From: Sinonovacula constricta
Taxonomy: Eukaryota; Mollusca; Bivalvia; Cardiida; Solecurtidae
DNA: 64,000 nt
Assembly: GCA_007844125.1 (NCBI GenBank)
Contig: CM017563.1
Span: 35,176,369 to 35,240,368 of the forward strand
Reading direction: 5' to 3'
Positions 36,356-47,709 of the stretch are shown here, piece after piece (position 1 is the first letter of the stretch; the number at the start of each line of letters is the position of its first letter). The translations under genes and the position numbers were made by a program. The notes under the pieces are model-generated. The model was not told where the DNA came from. It made no database searches and saw only the letters and a program-made list of their open reading frames with translations.

Positions 36356-36712
36356 TCCATGACGTCACTTCTATCCTTTAACGACGTCAAAACTTTTCTA
36401 ATAAAATGTCAGCGCTTGGACATAATTTTTATTTGTATAGATCAGGTTTCTTTAAATTGATTGCATTTGAAAACTGCATACGGAAGTGCGAGGTTTGAGC
36501 TCTATAAAACCGGTTAAGGCACCCAAGTCGGTTCATAGTGCCGACTGACCGTTCTAAGGCGTTAACAGTTGGGTTTGCTCTTTTTGTTTATTGGCTAATC
36601 ACAGATTTGTTCTTACTTTTACCTTTTGCCTGCGTGTGAAAACCTTTGTCCTGAGCCTTTTCAAATTTTGGTATTTGTTGCAATGCTGATAAGACTTTGT
36701 CTTATTTCCTTA
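36356..36712 (+). repeat. R1 interspersed repeat, most complete copy
   Basis: It reads in order GACGTCACTTCT, AACGACGTCAAAAC, AATGTCAGCGCTTGGACAT, ATAGATCAGGTTTC, CGGAAGTGCGAGGTTTGAGC, ATAAAACCGGTTAAGGCACC, ATAGTGCCGACTGACCGTTC, TCACAGATTTGTTCTTAC, ACCTTTGTCCTGAGCC, AAATTTTGGTATTTGTTGCA and AAGACTTTGTCTTATTTCC. The reverse-complement copy at 51093-51345 covers the first two-thirds, including the GACGTCA start, so the element begins near GACGTCA. The class is unknown and there is no coding sequence. GACGTCA is a CRE-like site, noted without functional claim. Confidence 0.75.
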
Positions 36713-37930
36713 TTAAGGAAAAACGGACATCGTCTGACATCGTGTCTGCTGTAAGAAAAAATATGACACCAGACTCTCAATTTGACTCTTCCCTTAAAGC
36801 AATATTTAGAAAAAAATGTTCCCCAATGGGATGGCTGTTTAAAGCTTGAAAATCGAAAGAGGATTAGTCAAATGAATACATAAAAAGAGTGATTAGTTGG
36901 TTCATTTTATTGAGACTTGAATGATTTCTAACCGATGGATACCATTTGGAAGTGGGAGAATCTCACTCACTAAACAACAATCTGTATGAACGTTCGTACT
37001 TAACGTCAAATACCCCTACCGAGCATGTAATCTTACATGGTTCATAACGTTTTTAACGTCTGTGGATAAAAATGAGTATTAAAAGCTTATTCGTAGATAA
37101 AATTGTGGAGCAAAGAGACAATAAATATTATAGAGCTAAACAAATTACCAAATGCTCTGTTTTATGTATTTATGTATTAAGAACTAGTGGATGGCAGTCC
37201 AGTGGTCTGCTGAATTCGTCTCCAATTCTTGAAAATGTTTTGTCATGGAGATTTATAATGCATTGGGGCCGGTCTTATGTTTACATTTAATATTTTCAAT
37301 ATAACCTACATTATGACCTTAACAGAAATTAACTGTCTTTTGCCCTAAATTAAGTCTAGCAAAGAGACTATCGCTATCGTTTTAGTCAGTCTTCGGATTC
37401 ATATACTTCTTGCTGTGAACTATGCTGTATGAATTACACTTTTCGAAGATAATATTTAGAGAGTATTCTCATTTGCATTTATTTTCAGATTATGTAAAAA
37501 ACTACAGAATACATTTATTACCGAACAAATCAATGAGTGTGTGATTGTTATGCTAAAATATCGCGTTTAGGCCAGATGTATGCTATAAAAAATAGTATCT
37601 TGTCGTGGCCTGGGTCAGATGTTTGTGTTGTTTACTATGGTACTTCTAGGATGGCTAGCCTAAAATCTATATAGCATTTTCTACCTCAAAGGTCATGGGC
37701 TTTTGAGATCAGAGTAAATTCTGCCACCAAGAAGGAAAATCGTCAAAGGCTTCAAAAACGAGATCTGAACGCAATTATGATATTTTTATTTTTTTTGTAA
37801 ATATTATACGGTTATAGTTTCACCCTAACTATACAGACGACTTATGAGGGTATACACTATAAAATACATGGACATGTTTATTTTATTATTTAAATCGTAT
37901 AACGTTGATATCGATGTACACCAGGATAAC
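36713..37930 (+). repeat. Paralogous segment A continued, patches matching 47.5, 53.4 and 56.5 kb
   Basis: GGACATCGTCTGACATCGTG, then CTGCTGTAAG (36725-36755), matches CGGATACTGTCTAACACGGT and CGGCTATAAG at 53395-53435. TTTACTATGGTACTTCTAGG, then ATGGCTAGCC (37629-37660), matches TTTACTATGGTACTTCTCGT and ATGGTTAGCC at 56531-56560. The following GAGG/AAGGCCATG-TGCTTTT and AACGAGA-CTGAA strings also match. No gene is seen. Confidence 0.5.
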
Positions 37931-38212
37931 AAATTCTTTGACCGACCGCAATAGCTTAGGTAGAGCCTCGGCTTGCAGATCGTGGGTTTAAACCCCGGCC
38001 GGGTCAAACCAAAGACTTTAAAGCTGGTAGTAGTGGCTTCCCTCCCAACGCTCGGGGCTAAGGGGGCAGCATTACGCCTGACTCGTCGGTGTCAGTATAA
38101 TCGACAGGCCGGGTTCACTCATAAGTGCCCCTGTGCTATAATGATAGAAATGTCGCTGCACAGTATCGGCAAAAAATGCCGGCTAATCCAAATCCCAATC
38201 CCAAATTCATTG
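37931..38212 (+). mobile_element. SINE S1, copy 2
   Basis: The body, 37941-38202, has the GACCGCAATAGCTTAGGTAG and GAGCCTCGGCTTGCAG head, a GGGTTTAAACCCCGGCCGGG box B (one change), the full S1 body and an AATCCCAATCCC tail. It is flanked by AAATTCTTTG / AAATTCATTG, a 10-bp target-site duplication with one mismatch. Confidence 0.92.
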
Positions 38213-38283
38213 GGCGCGTTATTTTCAAGACGGTGTTGGTTACTGTAGAACAGAGAAAGGTAACCGGTTTAAGGACTGTGTTT
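38213..38283. other. Spacer between SINE and MITE
   Basis: Seventy bases with no feature. The SINE and MITE lie next to each other without sharing ends. Confidence 0.5.
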
Positions 38284-38661
38284 CAATCGGAACTTCTCGG
38301 GTAATTCCGTCCTCGGGACAATCATCCCTCGGATGTATCTGGTGCAATGATTCTACTGAAATCACGGTCGTTTTGTTCGCCGGAAGTCGGAAGAAGAATA
38401 TGCCTAAAATGTAATTCGCACAAAACATAAACAATGCCATCATTTAACAGCTGCGTGTCTGCTGCGCTAGGTAAATTAAAATTGGAAGATTTAAATTTGA
38501 AGCCGCCACAAATTGAAGTTTTACATGCATCGTACTGTAGTGAGCTGTCACCCGAGCTGCCATTTTTATTTTGACGTCTGTCTCAAAAGTAGCCGAGGTG
38601 TTCCGACAACCTACATATATCCGTGAGATGATTTGTAAATTATCCGAGGTGTTCCGATTGG
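38284..38661 (-). mobile_element. MITE-like element, complete copy
   Basis: The ends are inverted repeats: CAATCGGAACTTCTCGGGTA at the left and a TTATCCGAGGTGTTCCGATTG-type end at the right. Inner similarity continues through the CCTCGGATG/CATC-GAGAGAT region for about 45 bases. The interior (GGTAAATTAAAATTGG, GTCTGCTGCGC, TTTGAAGCCGCCAC, GTAGTGAGCTGTC, CATTTTTATTTTGACGTCTG) is shared in reverse orientation with 53543-53850 and 54552-54926. There is no transposase. No target-site duplication was recognised. Confidence 0.85.
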
Positions 38662-39200
38662 ACATTGTTTATGAAGAATCGCTTATCTTGGAATATTTCT
38701 CACATCTGCATTTGAGCGCTGTAAAACCTTTAATCAACGAGTCGGTCATTTTCCTGGCTCATTGTTCCAGAGCGGTAACCTTTTTGTCCTTGTTTTGTGT
38801 TATGCTTCCTCTCAGTGTTTTTGTCACAGTTCGTTTACATTTACACTGCGTCTTTGTGCATTTATGCTAGTTAAAAAGTTTAATTTGTCTTCTTATTCTT
38901 CTGGGAGTTTTCTCTTCATATTTTCCTTAAAAAATCCTGTAATCTACATTTTTTGTCACAGCAAGAAAACAATGACTATTCATGATAGAGCACGTCAGCA
39001 TAATTATTTATTAACCGTCTTTGTCAAATGTCTAGACTTATTAGTGTTGTTTTTTTTCTTTTGTAACTATTGAAAAAATATTTTTGTAATAATCATAAAC
39101 CTCCCTTGACACCATAGTGTTAAATGTATCCTTATAAAATACATGTGCGAAGCTGTGGGGATTAAATTTAAAGGCTGTTTTTAGTTGTAGTGATGAGTTG
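38662..39200. other. Non-coding DNA, no feature seen
   Basis: The overlapping frames at 38571-38870 and 38762-39073 are hydrophobic but show no family motif, and the first begins inside the MITE. Confidence 0.5.
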
Positions 39201-39453
39201 AACTGACTTTAGGGATGGGATGGGATGAGATTTTCCGGCATTTTGCCGATACTGTGTAGCGACATTTCTATCATTATAGCACTTATGAGGTGCCCAGTGA
39301 CTAAACCCGGCCGGTACATTATACTGACACCGACGAGCAGTACCCTGAGCGTTAGGACGGAAGCCACTAGTACAAACTTTAAAGTCTTTTGTTTGACCCG
39401 GCTGGGGTTTGAACCCGCAAACTCCAGATCCGCAAGCCGACGCAACTGACGTT
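39201..39453 (-). mobile_element. SINE S1, copy 3, 5'-truncated
   Basis: The body is 39211-39443. In reverse complement it begins inside the head (GCGTCGGCTTGCGGATC), keeps GGGTTCAAACCCCAGCCGGG and the S1 body, and ends with a CATCCCATCCC tail. AACTGACTTT and AACTGACGTT flank it, a 10-bp target-site duplication with one mismatch. Lengthy frames over the copy are shadows. Confidence 0.9.
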
Positions 39454-39949
39454 AGAAACATTGTTACTAACAGTTACAATCCTGCTTTTCAGCAGTAAGA
39501 TAAATAACATTTGGTATCTACTATGGATTTTTGTTGTCATAGGAAGGACACAGTCGGTCGTAATTTATGTCAAAATGTTTTTATATAAAAGTAGCTTGCA
39601 TATATGTACAGCATGACAACTATTAATATTCGAACGTTACCCTACACAATTAACATATGTCAATACTAAGGATGTAAATGTGTTTTAATGGATTAAAATA
39701 TATAAATACATAGGATACGCACTTTCTTTGCACATATGTATTGCTAAATAACAACTTATTAATACTGCATTAGTAATATATATATTTGCTTTAATCCTGT
39801 ATATTAGTTTTAAAAGCAAGAAAGGTAAAAAGTGTTTGATTATTCAATAATCTAATCCAAGTTCACTTTCGTACGAACATATCAAACATGTAATGCATAC
39901 ATTTTTCTCGGTTGAGCATTTTTTATGTTTTGTATATTCTGCCTAAATA
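39454..39949. other. AT-rich non-coding DNA, no feature seen
   Basis: No frame, repeat or RNA gene was recognised. Confidence 0.5.
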
Positions 39950-41600
39950 AAGAAGGGACAGTGATGTAGTTGATTTATTTTAGTAAATAAGGCAGGTAAA
40001 ATATGTATGTTCTAAATACAAATTTGCGTGATTTTTTGTGTGTTTGTTTCAAAGCATTATCTTCAGTGTATGTTTAATGCATAATGTCATATCCTTTGAC
40101 TGGAAAGTTGTCGTGTCAGGTTATAAAATTTATATACGCCATGTTCATTTCAAATACAAATGTTACAAGTAGACAAATGAGGTTTCACTTTACGATAGCC
40201 AACGTCCTGTTAATGTTATAAAGTTATATTTAGCTACAAACATGTTAAGTTACATACGCTTTTAAAAGATACATGACACATAATTCATGTACATATATAT
40301 CAGTAGGGCATGCTTAACGGTGTCACAGCCAAAGATAAAATGCCGACTGGACGAAATATTATCTTGTGGTAGCTACAGGCTTCACGGGTTGAAAAACCAT
40401 TCATTGTGAATTACACCGGTAAGTATGACGTGGAGCTCAAATTAGAAAGCGTGCACGAGCGTCTGTTGTTTTTATGATGTTTACCAAGAGCCGCTGGCAA
40501 TAATCTGCTGAAATTGTCATTAATATTTAAAACAACAGCTACAGTTCGACACTCTCACCTTTGGATATCCTTTTCTGTGTCAAAATGTCAATTTACTTAT
40601 TGTCTTCTTCCAAACCAAATGCGTAACAACTCTATGACTTGTTAAAACTTTGATTATCCACATCGAAAATTGTTTTACACCACCTCTCGATTAAGAACAG
40701 TTTTTTTTAATAAAGTAGGAATCATTTTATTTAAACTTATATTATTTTCTTTTATTATTATCGACCCCAAGTACTTAAACACTTAGTAACTAGCAAAAAG
40801 AATAAGTAATAAATAATCTTGTATGAAGATTTACATATATTCGTGGGTTTAGGATTCTATACCAGGACCATCGGAACAAGAAAAGACAGGAAATCGATAT
40901 TCTTTGTATTTATACATGTAGGCGCGTGTTTATAATATTGATAGAAACCCATTTATTTTGCTTGTAAAATACCTTTTGCTGTTTATCTACATATCTTGCA
41001 TTTTAAAGAAAGTAACGCCTGTAGCATAAATCACAAACATGAATAATTAGATTTTAATTTATTCTGAGACTCGAGGACATTGTTTGAATTAATCCTAAAC
41101 AAATGTCAGAAAGAACCTCCACAGTCTACACAGTCTGTCATATCAACTCTTTGTTGGATGTCTCTCATCGTTACTGTTTAAAGGCTGCAACATTGCCATG
41201 TTTAATTACGAATATCATGAGTCAACGACCATTAAAATATAACTGCCACGCATGCAGTAAAAGTCTCAAATTTTACAAACATGTTTTCACCTTCAATATT
41301 CAGTCCACGTTGACGATGCACAAATAAAAAGTTAGTTTGGTGAATATTTAAATTTGTTAGTCAAAATATATAAGTCATATCATTTTTTTTTTTTTTGGCT
41401 CCCGTAATTTGTTCCGTTGCAAACTCGGATTTGAATTTCACAAGTTTTCCGGAAATAAACGTCGAGACCTCGGCTGCAATCAAGTAATAAACAAAATACA
41501 CCTTACACTATTTATAGCACCAATCGGTATGTATACATCGTAAGAGTAATTTAGGGCAGGTACGCACTGTATTTTTATCATGTTTGACTCCAACCATAAA
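39950..41600 (+). repeat. Paralogous block 3, matches 29480-31000 and 9230-10330
   Basis: AATAAGGCAGGTAAAATATG corresponds to AATAAAACAGGTAGGAC (29483). Further ordered matches are CGCCATGTTCATTTCAAATA, GTTATATTTAGCTACAAACA, ACACCGGTAAGTATGACGTG, GAGCCGCTGGCAATAAT, TTTGGATATCCTTTTCTGTG, CTTGCATTTTAAAG, marker P near 41064, ATGTCAGAAAGAA and GCCACGCATGCAGTA. Frames at 41103-41327 and 41584-41835 have no recognised product. A poly-T run lies at 41383-41396. Confidence 0.7.
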
Positions 41601-41949
41601 GTACAAAAACGGGGAAACAGTCCATGTGAACTGCCTTATTTATTGCTTTTTTCTTTCGCGAGAGAGCCGGTTTCCTTTTCCGCAGGCTTTCTTCAAACGT
41701 GTGGCATTTAATAAAGACATTCCTTGGTTTTCTATTGCAAATATTTTTGCAGTTGCAGCTAGAAGTTTTGAGGGTGTCTTATATCCAATCGAAATTATGG
41801 ACTTAAATTATATTACCCTTGTCTTTTTAATTTAAACACATTTTATATCTGTGTTTATCATACCATGAATACATGACACATGACGACACGCCAATGTACA
41901 TGCGGTGATATGTGTCAATCAAAGCTTTTATAATAAGATACCGTCTATA
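41601..41949. other. Non-coding DNA, no feature seen
   Basis: No match or gene was recognised. Confidence 0.45.
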
Positions 41950-42098
41950 CCGGTCGTAGAGCCTGACTTGTCGGTGTCAGTATAATGGACCGGCCGGGTT
42001 CAGTCCCTGGGCACCTCATAAGTGCGCCTGTGCTATAATGATAGAAATGTCGCTGCACAATATCGGCAAAAATGCCGGCAAATCCCATCCCGGTCGTA
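41950..42098 (+). mobile_element. SINE S1, copy 4, strongly 5'-truncated
   Basis: The body, 41959-42089, starts in mid-element at GCCTGACTTGTCGGTGTCAG and keeps GGACCGGCCGGGTTCAGTCC, CCTGTGCTATAATGATAG, TATCGGCAAAAATGCCGGC and an AATCCCATC tail. CCGGTCGTA is present at both ends (41950-41958 and 42090-42098). A truncated copy with its own target-site duplication shows LINE-style insertion and the usual 5' truncation. Confidence 0.88.
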
Positions 42099-42779
42099 AG
42101 GGTCATTAAGGTATACTACACATTAATAATGACCGCATCTTCTGGCAAGTTTCGTGAAATTCGTGTGAGTTCAGAAAATGGCAAGTGAGTAGAAACTACC
42201 ATTTCGAAAATGGTATTAGTTTTAAAAAGCTCATGCACATCTAAAACATCATGCTTGTGTTGGATCTACATCGAAACCGGTGTCCATGTTTTATGACAAC
42301 GTCGCGTACCTTTCTATTTACGCTTTACGTTTCATACATGGCTTATAATGTGTTAATTGTTTTATCAGAAGTGACGTTGTGTTTACAAGAAACGTTTGAA
42401 TGAAAAAAAAATATTTCAACATCATTGTTTTGTCAGTTTTTTTTATATATGCACCGATTATTCCGTTAGTGGGTGAAACATTCTTCAGTGCTTTACCCAT
42501 GTGAGATAACCCATGGGAAATAATATTTTCCCCTATAGCTATTTTTAGTAACATTTTGAGACTTATCTATTTAGTTAGTGAGAAAGCAGTCTAGCTGATT
42601 ATCACCGCTGTTTTTAATGTGTAAATCGTATTATCTGCACACGTTTAAAATCTCATTCGGCTGACTAATGAGGAGTCTCAAGTAACATATATAAGAGAAA
42701 TGCGAAATAGTGATTTCCACATTTGTCATCAAAACGATCTTAATCCTGGAACTTTGTAAAGCAGCAGCTTTTCTCATTT
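42099..42779. other. Non-coding DNA, no feature seen
   Basis: The 78-residue minus frame at 42318-42554 has no known motif. No repeat was recognised. Confidence 0.45.
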
Positions 42780-43420
42780 GTAACATTTGAAGAAGCAAAA
42801 GATTGTGCGAGTGACCTTTTAAGACTTACAAAGTTATATGTCTTTTCAGAAGATAAAGTAATTCCAGAGAAAATATGTCATGATAAAACGTAAAAATGCA
42901 CGACTTAGGCAGGCTCTATAAATAGTCGTGCGGCTGTATGGATTTGGTTACTGTAAAAACTGTTTAACGAAGATGAATGGAAGACATTTACGCAACAACT
43001 CGTTAATCATACTGTCTATTTATGCAACTTTTTCGTGCAAGTGTCACTCTTTCTTACTGTAGAATTATTTCATGATATAAGGTTTCATATTCATCGTTTT
43101 TCTCTTATTATGACACGAGTAAAACCACATTGAGATCTAATTATACATTACGGGAATTATACATTACGGGTTCAGTTGTGGAACGAATCACGATTATGTA
43201 ATAAAGGGCAGAACTGTAATCTGTCTGAGCAATGGTTACACCTTTATCTATTTCTGGCTAATGAATAACTGCCAGTCCGATGAATCAAAACATGCCTTAC
43301 TTGAAGGTTGCAAAGGATGAGGTGCGGCATTTGTGGGTAATACGCTGCAGGGTTGCTGCGTTGGTAATGGTATACGGATGAACGCCTATCATGGTTTTAA
43401 GGGGGTTATAAGGAAATAAT
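42780..43420 (+). repeat. Paralogous segment B, matches 31740-32460 and 47735-48480
   Basis: TTGTGCGAGTGACC, AGAAGATAAAGTAATTCCAG, TTTACGCAACAACTCGTTAA, ACTGTAGAATTATTTCATGA, CACGAGTAAAACCACATTGA, TACACCTTTATCTATTTCTG, GCTAATGAATAACTGCCAGT and AGGATGAGGTGCGGCATTTG give a collinear match to A and C. A short local duplication of ATTATACATTACGGG occurs near 43140-43170. Confidence 0.75.
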
Positions 43421-43421
43421 A

Positions 43422-43471
<50 letters not shown>

Positions 43472-43738
43472 CTCTCTCTCTCCCGCTCCCTCTCTCCTTT
43501 ATCAATCTATATATTCCTCTGACTCTGTCTGTCTGTCTGTCTGTCTGTCTCTGTCTCTCTCTGTGTCTCTGTGTCTCTGCCTCTGTCTCTCTGTCTGTCT
43601 CTCTGGCTCTGTCTTTCTCTCTGTCTCCGTCTCTTTTTTTCTTTCTGTCTCTCTTTTCTCTCTCTCTCTCTCTCTTTCCGTCTCTCTCTGTCTCTCCCTG
43701 TCTCTCCCTGTCTCTCTCTGTCTATGTCTCTCTCTGTC

Positions 43739-43802
<64 letters not shown>

Positions 43803-43803
43803 T
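43421..43803. repeat. Complex CT / CTGT microsatellite
   Basis: CT tracts (43421-43490), TCTG repeats (43525-43560 and 43735-43772) and mixed CTCT/CTGT blocks extend for almost 400 bp. Overlapping frames rich in Leu/Ser/Val or Arg/Glu/Asp are artefacts. This is the segment-B counterpart of the CT tracts at 33021 and 48640. Confidence 0.96.
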
Positions 43804-46110
43804 CTCTAAAAGGTGTTTTTTCGATGGTTGTGGTTATTTGATCTGCTGTTTCGCGTGGCTTATCTGATACCCAGGGAATGGTATTTATGAAAAAAATGCA
43901 TTATGCTTTGTAATTATGCTATTATGTTTTTTGACAATGTAATTTTGCAATGTGGCAGTTGCATCATGCTTTGTGACAATGCCATTATGCCTTGTGGCAA
44001 TGCCATTCTCCTTTGTGGTAAGTGGCAATGATATTGTTCTTTCTGCATGGCCGGTAGATCTATTTATGTTTATAAACTTGATAATTAGTTAAAGTTCTCT
44101 GTCTACTTCATCGAACTTACAACGCTACTCGCGCCCATAATGCGGTGACGAATGTCAGCAAGCAGTAAGGCCTGTCACTAAGCACAATGCAATGAAGAAA
44201 GTCAAATTATGTTACACAGCATTATGACAAGAGGTGTCGCTGCGATAGCTTTCAGAAGAAATACATGTTTCCAGTTTACTCGGTTACCTCCCCTTGTGAA
44301 ATTTGTTCGGCGGAAAAAAAACACATCAGAAATGTAAGTTGATTTTTTTTTTTATTTATTTCAGTATAAAAATGCACAACAACAACAATTGCTTACTTGC
44401 TTACTTTCCTCATCGCATGTTGAGTTCGTATTAAAACTAGACTGACGTTGAGAACCAAACTCAGAATTATTCCAGAGAAATACAACTATCCCATTATCCT
44501 ATATTTTCCATGCAAACAAACAATGTCATTGCCAGATGCAACACAGCAAAGTGGTATTGTCATAAGGCATAACAGAATTGCAATCACGCACGATGTAATT
44601 GCAGCAAAGCATTATGACTTCCACAAAGCGTGATATCATTACCATAAAGCATGATGCCATTGTCACAAACCATAACAGCCTAATCACAAAACCTAATGCA
44701 TTTTTTTGGCAGAAATACCATTCCATACATAGTGTTGATGATTATTCCCTCGCCCGGATGCATCGTGGACAGTATTGTTTCAAATAGTATCGCTTCTGTT
44801 TACATCATAGGACATTATATTAGTGTACACGTTATCGCTTGGACTTATTTCTTGCCTCAAGTGTATATGGCTTTATGTTTATTACTAATTGTCTTTGAGC
44901 TGAAACCTTATAAAGTGCGAATAGAGACCCATTTGTTGAGGCACCGTAACTGTTAGGATTGTGTGTTTTTTTCTGTTTTTTTTTTCAGGTTGAAGTCTTT
45001 TATTATCCCTGTCATAGGTGACATGTGGACCGGGACCATCCCATATGCACCTTGCAAAGTTTTCATATAAACATTTCACATATATCATATAACAAGCACA
45101 TGTTATAGGCATCTATATGTATCCAATACAAAAGCATTAATCTTTAAATATGACATAGATATGTATAACAAACCATTTCCATTTGTTATAGTGAGGTGTT
45201 CATCTTAATTCACATACTATAAACATAATTCTCACCTTAAAATAATAACAAAAACATATCAAAAACGTTGTAAGCTCCTTATTTAAAAGTTACTAAGAAT
45301 AATACTGATTATATTTTTACAGTTTCTGTGATGTCAAAATTGCAACCTGAATATTACAAATAAGAAAAAAAAGAACAACAAACAAATTTATGTGTATATA
45401 TGCACATGGTGAAAAGTATATAAAAATATCGAACGCGGTTTGGCGAATATTAGGATTATTAGGATCCATTTAAGTTTGACTGGAAAAATATGTAGTCACA
45501 CATTTAAAAGATTTCTTACAATTGTCCAGTTCTGGTGCTCATTTTCTTTGATATTGGTGTTTTTGTTAATTTCACATGCAAGTCTAAGACTATTAAGCAT
45601 ACCTTTATAGCTCGGTAAAATTGTATTTCACTTACATAGGAATATGTAAGGTGTAATTCTTCATCTTCAGAAATAGAACAGTTCATGTGTTACAGTCTTT
45701 TTCATTTGTATAAGGATTTATATATTTCTGTAATATGTCCGTGTCCGTCACTTTTCACTTTAATTGCATGTAACTTCCACTGTCCAGTACTATTTAAAAG
45801 TGAAATATATGCTCTAATATACGTAACAACTTGTCATAGTATTTGTTTATTCTGTTACTCCATGACAATAATTGCTTGGGAGGTTATCTTGTTTTCGTCA
45901 AAGATTTTCTATCATTTTTCTCTTCTTGACATTTAATTAAATTTAACATATTGTTGTTTTTTTATTTCATATTTGATGGTTTATAAATTACTTTACATCA
46001 ACCAGAAATATTTAGGACTCTGACCCAGCCTGTCAATTCAATCAAAGTAACTTTAATCGTTCATATTAACACCTGGGATTTTATGAGACTGTCACCCTGA
46101 ATCAATATTC
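43804..46110 (+). repeat. Paralogous segment B continued
   Basis: GGACAGTATTGTTTCAAATA, then GTATCGCTTCTGTTTACATC (about 44769), matches A at 33267 and C at 48850. ACCTTATAAAGTGCGAATAG (44905) matches ATGAAGTGCGACTATATAAA at 48972. Near 43890-44030 and again inverted near 44520-44700 there are repeats of a motif like GCATTATGCTTTGTGACAAT-GCCATTATG, a low-complexity inverted pair. The central part 45000-45950 has no visible counterpart in A or C and no gene. Confidence 0.6.
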
Positions 46111-46414
46111 TGCTGTATATGACCGGCCGCAATAGCTCAGGTGTTAGAGCGTCGGCTTGCGGATCGGGAGGTCGCGGGTTCAAACCCCGGCCGGGTCAAA
46201 CCAAAGACTTTAAAGTTGGTAGTAGTGGCTTCCCTCCTAACGTTCAGGGATAAGGGGACAGCATTACGCCTGACTCGTCGGTGTCAGTATAAGGGACCGG
46301 CCGGGTTCAGTGCCAGGGCACCTCATAAGTTCTATAATGATAGAAATGTCGCTGCACAGTATCGGAAAAAAATGCCGACAAGTCCTATCCCAATCCCATC
46401 CCTTTGCTATATGA
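46111..46414 (+). mobile_element. SINE S1, copy 5, inserted in segment B
   Basis: The body, about 46123-46404, is the most complete copy. Its head reads GACCGGCCGCAATAGCTCAG, GTGTTAGAGCGTCGGCTTGC and GCGGGTTCAAACCCCGGCCG; the body and an ATCCCAATCCC tail follow. TGCTGTATATGA (left) and TGCTATATGA (right) form an imperfect target-site duplication. The empty site is visible in segments A (about 33945) and C (about 49508). Confidence 0.93.
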
Positions 46415-46514
46415 ACAGTATTTAAACTGTTGCATATTTTGAAATGTCTGTACATTATTTGTTTGTTCTTGGCTTTTGTCAAACAATGTTTTTAGAATTT
46501 GCCAAACCGTGCGT
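46415..46514 (+). repeat. Segment B resumes after the SINE
   Basis: ACAGTATTTAAACTGTTGCA, ATTTTGAAATGTCTGTACAT and GGCTTTTGTCAAAC match AAATTATTTAAACCGTTTGC, AATTTGATATGTCTCTACAT and GGCATTTGTCAAAC at 49510-49586. Confidence 0.8.
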
Positions 46515-46725
46515 ATGTTCTTGTTTTGTTGTTGTTGTTTTTTGTGATTCTTTTGGGGTGGGGGGGGGTTGTTGTTTGTTTGTATTTGTTTGTTGTTGTT
46601 GTTCTTAATTTGCTAAATCGTGCGTGTCTTGTTTTGTTGTTGTTGTTGTTTTGTTGTTGTATTGTGCGTGTTGTTTTTGTTGTTGTTGTTTTTGGTGTTT
46701 TGGGTTTGTGGGTTTTTGTTTGTTT
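46515..46725 (+). repeat. GTT-rich low-complexity tract
   Basis: Irregular runs of TTG/GTT with a G-run at 46556-46568. A cysteine- and valine-rich 141-residue frame (46499-46924) overlaps it and is a composition artefact. Confidence 0.85.
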
Positions 46726-47709
46726 TTTGTATGTTTTATGTGGGATTTTTTACATTTGCCAAACCTTGCGTGTTGCACTTAAATGTTTACAACTCAATCA
46801 AATTAAGCATATCTTTTCCACTGGGTGTTTAGGCTTTACACATAGGTCGCTAGGATGGTGCAGTTTCTGGGAACAAAGACAACGTCAACAAACTGAAAAG
46901 TTATTTAAACAGTGTCGTTCATAGTTATGTCTGTCCTAGAATAAACTTGCTTATTTTTTGTTTGAATGTGGTTAACAAAAGAAAGAAAAAAACAAGAAAC
47001 GTTCTAAACTAAATTTCAACATAACAAAGACACTAAAACTGTAGTATTTATGCTTTCTTTATAACACTACAAACATAACTTGTTATCTTTCGACGCATGC
47101 CGGCCTAGTATTAGAATAACTTTTTTCCCAGCTTTCAACAACGCAGTTTAAAGTTATTAGTGAAGTTAGTTATTAAAACTGGATTTTTGCACCAACAGTC
47201 AACAGTCAACACAGTAAAATGCATTTCTACGTTACTACAGTACAATTCTAACTCCTATTTTGCAATCTAATTATGGTTGTCAATAATAAACATAATTTTA
47301 GTGCACCAGTATAAGTGTTATTACATATTTATAACTTAAGACAAATAATAAATACCGATACTTATTATTTGCTTACTACGAAATTTTGGGCCTTCGGCGG
47401 ATACCTTAACATACATGTAGTTCAGTTTTAAAAGGAGGAAATGAAATATGACTTATGCATTAGTCCTTAGCATTTCCTCTAATTTGTATCGTGCTGGTAA
47501 TGAGATATTCGAGAGAGAGAAAATGGTAATGAGAAAATATCGGACGACACGCAAAGGGCTTAACGCAATACGGGCACTGCCTGACAGAGAAAAACAAAAT
47601 GAGTGGCGTTTATATCTGTCAACAAAAGATCTGGACTTTAACATTACTAATAAAATATACATAAAATAATAAAATAAATAGATAATAAAAGAAAGATATA
47701 GGGGTTTTC
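46726..47709 (+). repeat. Segment B tail, patches matching 35.7 and 53.3 kb
   Basis: AGCTTTCAACAACGCAG, then AAACTGG (47131-47185), matches 35709-35765. GGTAATGAGATATTCGAGAG, TCGGACGACACGCAAAGGGC and TTAACGCAATACGGGCACTG (47494-47579) match the GATAATGAGATATTCTGCTG, TGGACGACACGCAGGGGC and TTAACACTACACGGATACTG series at 53346-53410. The 73-residue frame at 47448-47669 falls in this repeat and has no known motif. Confidence 0.6.

Noticed and set aside
39201..39461. Overlapping frames of 74-97 residues near 39.2-39.46 kb
   Set aside because: They are translations of the minus-strand SINE S1 copy.
43507..43867. Arg/Glu-rich and Leu/Ser-rich proteins across the CT tract
   Set aside because: Composition artefact of the CT/CTGT microsatellite; overlapping frames on both strands are equally open.
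46499..46924. 141-residue hydrophobic, Cys/Val-rich protein
   Set aside because: Mostly the translation of a GTT-rich low-complexity tract; no homologous frame in the paralogous segments.
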